Source: JBAWXE01 sp037144255 (GTDB taxonomy: Bacteria > Bacteroidota > Bacteroidia > Chitinophagales > Chitinophagaceae). From it: DNA of 18,722 bases. Of this stretch, positions 13,533-18,722 are shown piece by piece (the stretch's first letter is position 1; the number at the start of each line of letters is the position of its first letter). Position numbers and translations under genes: made by a program. Below the pieces are notes generated by a model, which saw only the letters and a program-made list of their open reading frames with translations, made no database searches and was not told the DNA's origin. Location of the stretch: contig JBAWXE010000049.1 of NCBI GenBank assembly GCA_037144255.1, positions 1 to 18,722 of the forward strand. Direction: 5' to 3'.

Positions 13533-14150
13533 ATGAAAGGTATAATTGGTAAAAAAATCGGGATGACCAGCATTTTTGAGCCTAATGGCAAGCAAACCGC
13601 TTGTACCATTATCGAAGCTGGCCCATGTGTGGTTACTCAAAAGAAAACCGTAGATACCGACGGTTATGATGCTCTACAGATTGCTTTTGGCGAAGCTAAA
13701 GAAAAGAATACGCCAAAAGCCTTAATTAATCACTTCGCAAAGGCAGATACAACGCCGAAGTCTGTAGTAAAAGAACTCAGAAATTGTTCCATTGATAAAC
13801 AAGTAGGTGAAGCTATCACTTGCGAAATTTTTGCCGAAGGTGAAAAGGTTAGTGTTATTGGCACTACCAAAGGTAAGGGTTTCCAGGGTGTAGTAAAACG
13901 TCACGGCTTTAGCGGTGTGGGTGAAGCTACCCATGGCCAGCATGACCGTTCACGTGCTCCGGGATCTGTGGGTGGATCATCATATCCTTCCCGCGTATTC
14001 AAAGGAATGCGTATGGCAGGTCGTATGGGACAAGATCGCGTAAAGATCAAGGCACTACGTGTTGTAAAAATATTCCCTGAACAGAACTACATTTTAATTA
14101 GTGGTTCGGTACCAGGACATAATGGATCTATTGTTTTAATTCAGAATTAA
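13533..14150 (+). CDS. rplC: 50S ribosomal protein L3 (uL3)
   Basis: This is a full-length 205-residue L3. It starts MKGIIGKKIGMTSIF, with the family motif GKGFQGVVKRHGFSG (113-127) and the long extension reaching the peptidyl-transferase area, APGSVGGSSYPSRVFKGMRMAGRMG. L3 is an early assembly protein that binds 23S rRNA near its 3' end. The Gln that PrmB methylates in E. coli (GQNQ context) aligns with Ser here (GGSS), so that modification should be absent. The ATG follows an A-rich stretch (ATAAGAAA) without a Shine-Dalgarno sequence. Confidence 0.97.
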   Translation: MKGIIGKKIGMTSIFEPNGKQTACTIIEAGPCVVTQKKTVDTDGYDALQIAFGEAKEKNTPKALINHFAKADTTPKSVVKELRNCSIDKQVGEAITCEIFAEGEKVSVIGTTKGKGFQGVVKRHGFSGVGEATHGQHDRSRAPGSVGGSSYPSRVFKGMRMAGRMGQDRVKIKALRVVKIFPEQNYILISGSVPGHNGSIVLIQN

Positions 14151-14158
14151 TTTTAGTC

Positions 14159-14797
14159 ATGCAAGTTGACGTTTTAAATAGCAAAGGTGCAAAGACCGGC
14201 CGCTCAGTGGAATTACCGGACGATATTTTTAATATCGAACCTAATGACCATTGTATCTACCTGGCAGTAAAGCAATATCAAGCTACACTTCGCCAAGGTA
14301 CATCTAAGACCAAAGGTCGTGCAGAAGTTCATGGTTCATCCAAGAAGCTGCATAAGCAAAAAGGTACGGGTGGATCTCGTAAGGGTAATATCCGTAATCC
14401 TTTATACAAGGGTGGTGGTGCAGTACACGGACCAGTTCCACATCTGTATGGTTTTAAATTGAACCGTAAAGTGAAGGATTTGGCAAAGATGTCTGCTCTG
14501 TCTCACAAGGCTCGTGCAGGTAAAATAGTAATAGTAGAAGACATGAATTTGTCTACTCCTAAAACTAAAGAACTGGCTAGCGCACTGACAGCACTGCAAG
14601 GTGACAACAGGAAATCATTGTTCATACTTCCTGAGTATGATACTAATATGTACCTGAGCATGCGTAACCTTACCAATACCAAAACTATTATTTTGAGTGA
14701 TATGAACACATATGACTTGATCAATGCACAGGTATTAATATTTACAGAAAGTGCAGCAAAATTCTTCACTGAAGAAACAGCTGTTGCAGAAGCATAA
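14159..14797 (+). CDS. rplD: 50S ribosomal protein L4 (uL4)
   Basis: The 212-residue protein has the family features: the N-terminal DVLNSKGAKTGRSVELPDDIF, and the extended loop lining the exit tunnel, QGTSKTKGRAEVHGSSKKLHKQKGTGGSRKG (46-76). The globular domain includes KVKDLAKMSALSHKARAGKIVIVED. In E. coli, L4 represses its own operon by binding the S10 leader; whether it does so here is unknown. The gene lies only eight bases after rplC, which suggests coupled translation. Confidence 0.97.
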   Translation: MQVDVLNSKGAKTGRSVELPDDIFNIEPNDHCIYLAVKQYQATLRQGTSKTKGRAEVHGSSKKLHKQKGTGGSRKGNIRNPLYKGGGAVHGPVPHLYGFKLNRKVKDLAKMSALSHKARAGKIVIVEDMNLSTPKTKELASALTALQGDNRKSLFILPEYDTNMYLSMRNLTNTKTIILSDMNTYDLINAQVLIFTESAAKFFTEETAVAEA

Positions 14798-14836
14798 ACA
14801 ATAATTGATTTTTCGTAACTCGAAAATATAAGAACA

Positions 14837-15133
14837 ATGAAACTGACTGATGTGTTGATAAGGCCGGTGATCACTGAGAAAGTGAATTCGCAGATAGAGC
14901 GCAGTGGCCGCTACACGTTTGTAGTAGGTAAAGCTGCTAATAAACTAGAGATCAAAAAGGCTGTAGAAGAATTTTACGGTGTAAAAGTTGCTGAGGTGAA
15001 TACGAATGTAGTACCAGCTAAAAGCAAAACACGTTTTACTAAAGCCGGATTTTTGGAAGGACGCAAGCCTTCTTACAAAAAAGCAGTGGTAACCCTGGTT
15101 GCAGGAGAGTCAATAGATTTATTCTCAATGTAA
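14837..15133 (+). CDS. rplW: 50S ribosomal protein L23 (uL23)
   Basis: The 98-residue protein has the start LIRPVITEKVNSQIERSGRYTFVVGKAANKLEIKKAVEEFYGVKVAEVNT that identifies L23. It sits at the exit-tunnel rim, where in other bacteria it contacts trigger factor and the signal recognition particle. Length and features are normal. It follows rplD by 39 bases. Confidence 0.96.
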   Translation: MKLTDVLIRPVITEKVNSQIERSGRYTFVVGKAANKLEIKKAVEEFYGVKVAEVNTNVVPAKSKTRFTKAGFLEGRKPSYKKAVVTLVAGESIDLFSM

Positions 15134-15154
15134 ATCTGAAAAAGAAACAAGAAA

Positions 15155-15985
15155 ATGGCATTACGTAAATACAAACCGGTAACAGCCGGAACGCGTTGGA
15201 GAATAGGTAACGCATATGCAGAGATCACAACCAATACTCCTGAAAAGAGTTTGCTGGAACCATTGTCGGGTACAGGTGGTCGTAACGTACAAGGTCGTCG
15301 TGCAATGCGCTACATAGGTGGAGGTAACAAGACCCAGTATCGTATCATCGATTTCAAACGTAACAAGCATGATATTCCTGCTACTGTAAAGAGCATCGAA
15401 TATGATCCTAACCGTACAGCATTCATCGCTCTGTTGCATTATGCAGATGGTGAAAAGCGTTACATTCTTGCACCACAAGGTTTGCAAGTGGGTAGTGTGG
15501 TTATCAGCGGTGTTACTGTTGCGCCTGAAGTAGGTAATGCATTAGCATTGAAGAACATGCCTTTGGGTACTGTGGTACATAATATAGAATTGCAACCAGG
15601 TCGTGGTGGTGCTCTTGCTCGTTCAGCAGGTACTTATGCACAACTGAATGCGAAAGAAGAAAAATATTGTGTACTGAAAATGCCTTCTGGTGAGTTGCGT
15701 AAAGTGTTAAGCACTTGCATGGCTACTGTAGGTACAGTGTCGAATAGCGATCACGCACTACAATCAATGGGTAAAGCAGGTCGTAATAGGTGGAAAGGTA
15801 TTCGTCCACGTGTACGTGGTGTTGCGATGAACCCGGTAGATCACCCGATGGGTGGTGGTGAAGGTAAATCTTCAGGTGGACATCCGCGTAGCCGTACAGG
15901 TAAATATGCTAAGGGCTTGAAAACACGTAAGTTGAAAGGTTCTGACAAACTGATACTGCAACGCAAAAACGGAAAGAAATTATAA
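15155..15985 (+). CDS. rplB: 50S ribosomal protein L2 (uL2)
   Basis: This is a full-length 276-residue L2. The C-terminal region contains GVAMNPVDHPMGGGEGKSSGG, including the conserved His that corresponds to E. coli His229 near the peptidyl-transferase centre, and ends KTRKLKGSDKLILQRKNGKKL. L2 binds 23S rRNA and is needed for subunit joining. The gene follows rplW by 21 bases, with an A-rich AACAAGAAA ahead of the ATG. Confidence 0.97.
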   Translation: MALRKYKPVTAGTRWRIGNAYAEITTNTPEKSLLEPLSGTGGRNVQGRRAMRYIGGGNKTQYRIIDFKRNKHDIPATVKSIEYDPNRTAFIALLHYADGEKRYILAPQGLQVGSVVISGVTVAPEVGNALALKNMPLGTVVHNIELQPGRGGALARSAGTYAQLNAKEEKYCVLKMPSGELRKVLSTCMATVGTVSNSDHALQSMGKAGRNRWKGIRPRVRGVAMNPVDHPMGGGEGKSSGGHPRSRTGKYAKGLKTRKLKGSDKLILQRKNGKKL

Positions 15986-16042
15986 TTTAACAAGAAGGTT
16001 TGTATCGCTAATATAAAGCAATAACAATCAATAGTTTATACA

Positions 16043-16312
16043 ATGGCTCGTTCAATAAAAAAAGGTCCTTACGTAGATGCAAAGTTAGAGCGTAAGGTAG
16101 AGGCAACAAATGATGGCAAATTGAAGAAAGGTGTGTTAAAGACCTGGAGCCGTCGTTCAACCATTACTCCTGACTTTGTTGGGAATACCTTCGCAGTACA
16201 TAACGGTAACAAGTTCATACCGGTTTATGTAACGGAATTCATGGTAGGCCACAAGCTGGGAGAATTTGCTCCTACCCGCAACTTTAAAGGACATAGCGGC
16301 ACCAAGCAGTAA
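16043..16312 (+). CDS. rpsS: 30S ribosomal protein S19 (uS19)
   Basis: The 89-residue protein is full length, with MARSIKKGPYVDAKL at the start and the family core TWSRRSTITPDFVGNTFAVHNGNKFIPVYVTEFMVGHKLGEFAPTRNFKGH. It lies in the head of the 30S subunit next to S13. The gap to rplV, 95 bases, is the largest in the operon and can form only a weak CCGG/CCGG stem (16368-16387). Confidence 0.97.
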   Translation: MARSIKKGPYVDAKLERKVEATNDGKLKKGVLKTWSRRSTITPDFVGNTFAVHNGNKFIPVYVTEFMVGHKLGEFAPTRNFKGHSGTKQ

Positions 16313-16407
16313 TAAGTGAATGGTAGAGATACCGAACACAATATTTGAAACAATAATTAAACATTGACCGGCCAATTAGTAAACCGGACATAAATAATAA
16401 AAAGAAA

Positions 16408-16770
16408 ATGGAAGCTGTAGCTCGTTTACGAAACTATCCTACATCACCCCGCAAAATGCGCCTTTTGGCAGATCTGATACGCGGATTGGATGTGGAAAAA
16501 GCACTGAATACTTTGAAATTCAGTACTAAGCACCCATCTGTGCCTTTGGAAAAACTGTTGCTGAGTGCTATTGCCAACTGGAGAGTTAAGAACGAAGGTG
16601 TGGATGTATCTAGTGCCAACCTATACGTAAAGACAATATTCGTTGATGGTGGCCGTGTGATCAAGCGTATGAATCCTGCACCACAGGGTCGTGCATATCG
16701 CATCCGCAAACGTAGCAATCACGTAACATTATTTGTTGACAGCCGCGTAGCAGAAACAGTAAATAACTAA
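16408..16770 (+). CDS. rplV: 50S ribosomal protein L22 (uL22)
   Basis: This 120-residue protein has the L22 core VARLRNYPTSPRKMRLLADLIRGLDVEKALNTL. Its extended beta-hairpin reaches the exit tunnel (VDGGRVIKRMNPAPQGRAYRIRKRSNHVTLFVD), the site where macrolide-resistance changes occur in other bacteria. Nothing abnormal is visible in the hairpin. The ATG is preceded by AAAAAGAAA. Confidence 0.97.
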   Translation: MEAVARLRNYPTSPRKMRLLADLIRGLDVEKALNTLKFSTKHPSVPLEKLLLSAIANWRVKNEGVDVSSANLYVKTIFVDGGRVIKRMNPAPQGRAYRIRKRSNHVTLFVDSRVAETVNN

Positions 16771-16804
16771 AAATAATAAACATTCAACTTTAATAATTTA
16801 AAGA

Positions 16805-17644
16805 ATGGGTCAAAAAACAAATCCTATTGGTAACAGGTTGGGGATCATCCGCGGATGGGACTCTATGTGGTTTGGTGAGAAGAGGGATTTTGGTCAGAAA
16901 CTTGTAGAAGACCACAAAATCCGTACTTATCTGAACGCTCGTATCAACAAAGGCGGTATATCGCGTATAGTTATTGAGCGTACACTAGGTAAGCTGATCG
17001 TTACCATTCATACGTCAAAGCCTGGTATCATCATTGGAAAGGGTGGTGCTGAAGTAGATCGTATTAAAGAAGAATTAAAAAAGCTTACCGGTAAAGAAGA
17101 TGTACAGATCAACATTATGGAGATCCGTCGTCCTGAACTGGATGCTAATATTGTAGGTGAGACGATCGCTCGTCAAATTGAAAGCCGCGTAAGCTACAAA
17201 CGCGCAGTTAAGATGGCTATCTCTACTGCAATGCGTATGGGGGCTGAAGGTATCAAGATCAAAGTTGGCGGACGTTTGGCTGGATCTGAAATTGCACGTA
17301 GTGAAGAATTCAAACAAGGACGTACTCCTTTGCATACATATCGTATGGATATCGATTACGCTTCTGTATTTTCACTGACAGTATATGGTAAGATAGGTAT
17401 CAAGGTGTGGATATGTAAAGGTGAAGTATTGGGTAAGCGTGACTTGAACCCGAACTTCTCAGCTGGTTCTGATCGTCGTGGTGCTGGTGGTGAAACACCT
17501 CGTACTCCCGGTGAACAACGTGGCGGTGGAGATAGAGGTGGACGTGGTGGAGACCGCGGAGGTGATCGTGGAGGCCGCGGCGGTAACGCAGGTGGTGGAC
17601 GCGGACGAAATGCAGGTGGCGGTAACCGTGGTGGTGGACGTTAA
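16805..17644 (+). CDS. rpsC: 30S ribosomal protein S3 (uS3) with Gly/Arg-rich tail
   Basis: The first roughly 215 residues are a normal S3: GQKTNPIGNRLGIIRGWDS at the start, the type II KH domain with the GxxG loop IIIGKGGAEV (75-84), and the S3 C-terminal domain (AMRMGAEGIKIKVGGRLAGSEIARSEEFKQG) ending near KGEVLGKRDLNP. S3 lines the mRNA entry tunnel and contributes to helicase activity. From about residue 220 to 279 there is an added tail of Gly, Arg and Asp, with repeated RGG and GGDRGG units. E. coli S3 has 233 residues and no such tail. The tail is likely disordered and positively charged and may bind RNA near the mRNA entry site, which is inference. Confidence 0.97.
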   Translation: MGQKTNPIGNRLGIIRGWDSMWFGEKRDFGQKLVEDHKIRTYLNARINKGGISRIVIERTLGKLIVTIHTSKPGIIIGKGGAEVDRIKEELKKLTGKEDVQINIMEIRRPELDANIVGETIARQIESRVSYKRAVKMAISTAMRMGAEGIKIKVGGRLAGSEIARSEEFKQGRTPLHTYRMDIDYASVFSLTVYGKIGIKVWICKGEVLGKRDLNPNFSAGSDRRGAGGETPRTPGEQRGGGDRGGRGGDRGGDRGGRGGNAGGGRGRNAGGGNRGGGR

Positions 17645-17687
17645 TTATTAAAAATATTCATAGAATAGTTTATAAAATTTTGTAACA

Positions 17688-18110
17688 ATGTTACAGCCGA
17701 AAAAAACAAAACATCGTAAAGCGCATAAAGGAAGGATCAAAGGAAACGCACAGCGTGGTGCCTCTATATCTTTTGGCTCTTTTGGACTTAAAGCGTTGGA
17801 ACCAAAGTGGATAACCAACCGCCAGATAGAAGCTGCCCGTCAAGCGCTTACCAGACATATGAAACGTGAAGGTAATGTGTGGATCCGTATTTTCCCTGAT
17901 AAGCCAATCACTCGTAAGCCACAAGAAGTGCGTATGGGTAAAGGTAAGGGTAACTTGGAGTTCTACGCAGCAGTTGTAAAACCGGGACGTATCATGTTTG
18001 AAATTGATGGCGTGTCTAAGCAAATAGCTATCGAAGCATTCGAATTAGCTGCTCAGAAATTACCTATCAAAACCAAATTCGTTATACGCCGTGATTATGC
18101 AGGTGAATAA
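17688..18110 (+). CDS. rplP: 50S ribosomal protein L16 (uL16)
   Basis: This is a full-length 140-residue L16 starting MLQPKKTKHRKAHKGRIKG. The central motif KPITRKPQEVRMGKGKGN includes the conserved Arg that is hydroxylated by YcfD in E. coli (Arg81 there). L16 assembles late and helps position tRNA in the A site. The gene follows rpsC by 43 bases. Confidence 0.97.
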   Translation: MLQPKKTKHRKAHKGRIKGNAQRGASISFGSFGLKALEPKWITNRQIEAARQALTRHMKREGNVWIRIFPDKPITRKPQEVRMGKGKGNLEFYAAVVKPGRIMFEIDGVSKQIAIEAFELAAQKLPIKTKFVIRRDYAGE

Positions 18111-18159
18111 TTGAACCAGTAGTTTAACATAGTAAAGCAAATATTAAACATAGTTTATC

Positions 18160-18372
18160 ATGGCAAAAGCAAAAAAAGCAAAGGTGGATGATTATCGTTC
18201 TTTAGACGATCAGTCCCTTGCTGCCAAGATCGGAGATGAAGAATTGCGATTGAAAAAATTACATTTCAGTCATGCGGTTAATCCGATCGAGAATCCGCTC
18301 AGTATCCGTCAATTGCGTCGTAGTATCGCACAATTGAAGACAGAACAGCGTAAAAGAGCATTAGGTTTTTAA
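18160..18372 (+). CDS. rpmC: 50S ribosomal protein L29 (uL29)
   Basis: The 70-residue, mostly helical protein carries the L29 signature LKKLHFSHAVNPIENPLSIRQLRRSIAQLKTEQRKR. L29 sits beside L23 at the exit-tunnel rim. The short Lys/Ala-rich N terminus (MAKAKKAKVDDYRS) is a little longer than in E. coli (63 residues in total there). Confidence 0.95.
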   Translation: MAKAKKAKVDDYRSLDDQSLAAKIGDEELRLKKLHFSHAVNPIENPLSIRQLRRSIAQLKTEQRKRALGF

Positions 18373-18385
18373 TTAATTTTTATAG

Positions 18386-18652
18386 ATGTCAATTATGACT
18401 GAAAGGAAACGTAGAAAAACACGTATAGGGGTTGTGAGTAGCAACAAGATGGTGAAAACCATCACTGTAGGCGTAGAGCGTAAAGTAAAGCACCCTATTT
18501 ATGGTAAGTTCCTGAAAAAGACTACCAAATTTCATGCGCACGATGAAACAAACAGCGCCAATATAGGTGATGTAGTGCGTATCATGGAAACACGCCCGTT
18601 GAGCAAGAGCAAACGCTGGCGCTTAGTTGAAATTATTGAAAAAGCAAAGTAA
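18386..18652 (+). CDS. rpsQ: 30S ribosomal protein S17 (uS17)
   Basis: The 88-residue protein carries the S17 signature RKTRIGVVSSNKMVKTITVGVERKVKHPIYGKFLKKTTKFHAHDE and GDVVRIMETRPLSKSKRWRLVEI. S17 is an early 16S-binding assembly protein. A second ATG three codons in (18395) gives a start MTERKRRKTRIG that could equally be used. Thirteen bases separate it from rpmC. Confidence 0.96.
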   Translation: MSIMTERKRRKTRIGVVSSNKMVKTITVGVERKVKHPIYGKFLKKTTKFHAHDETNSANIGDVVRIMETRPLSKSKRWRLVEIIEKAK

Positions 18653-18664
18653 CCTTATTTAAAG

Positions 18665-18722
18665 ATGATACAACAAGAATCCAGGCTCAATGTAGCCGAC
18701 AACAGTGGAGCAAAGGAAGTAC
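18665..18722 (+). CDS. rplN: 50S ribosomal protein L14 (uL14), 5' part only
   Basis: Only the first 19 codons are in the window: MIQQESRLNVADNSGAKEV, the highly conserved start of bacterial L14. The rest runs past the right edge. It follows rpsQ by 12 bases, as expected in the S10-spc gene order. Confidence 0.95.
   Translation, partial: MIQQESRLNVADNSGAKEV

Overview
The window comes from a Bacteroidota genome, probably near the Chitinophagaceae/Sphingobacteriia. Four things point there: AT-rich intergenic DNA, promoters of the TTTG-N19-TAnnTTTG type, start codons preceded by A-rich stretches rather than a Shine-Dalgarno sequence, and protein types such as an AsmA family protein, a small outer-membrane beta-barrel and TPR sensor kinases. 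This is inferred from the sequence alone; no database search was possible.

Layout. Positions 1-632 hold no convincing gene. They contain a chain of abutting hairpins (102-172), a terminator-like hairpin with a T-run (198-222), a helically phased TGCA repeat array (296-396) and a second palindrome (587-617). A haem-binding lipoprotein gene follows on the minus strand (633-1130). On the plus strand come a secreted TPR protein (1271-2479), a TPR sensor histidine kinase split by a one-base frameshift in a T5 run (2579-4712), and an outer-membrane beta-barrel protein (4890-5582). A minus-strand block then encodes a small secreted protein (5650-6072), an AsmA-like protein (6255-8906), a secreted HExxH metallopeptidase (8955-10079) and an exported PqqB-like metallo-beta-lactamase-fold protein (10159-11082). 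Divergent from that block is a two-gene unit of an ATP-grasp enzyme and a four-helix membrane protein (11238-12774).

From about 12940 to the window end lies the S10 ribosomal protein operon in the conserved bacterial order: rpsJ, rplC, rplD, rplW, rplB, rpsS, rplV, rpsC, rplP, rpmC, rpsQ and the first codons of rplN. Two tandem promoter-like sequences precede rpsJ, and each is predicted to produce an RNA starting with a small C/G stem-loop. The uS3 protein carries a roughly 60-residue Gly/Arg-rich tail.

Most proteins outside the ribosomal operon have a signal peptide, lipobox or membrane segment, so the accessory half of the window is mainly cell-envelope biology: sensing, outer-membrane structure, periplasmic hydrolases and membrane assembly. 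I see no defence island, CRISPR array, intact transposase, prophage, tRNA or rRNA. The least explained signals are the phased TGCA array, the hairpin chain and the frameshifted kinase beside a kinase-less TPR relative.
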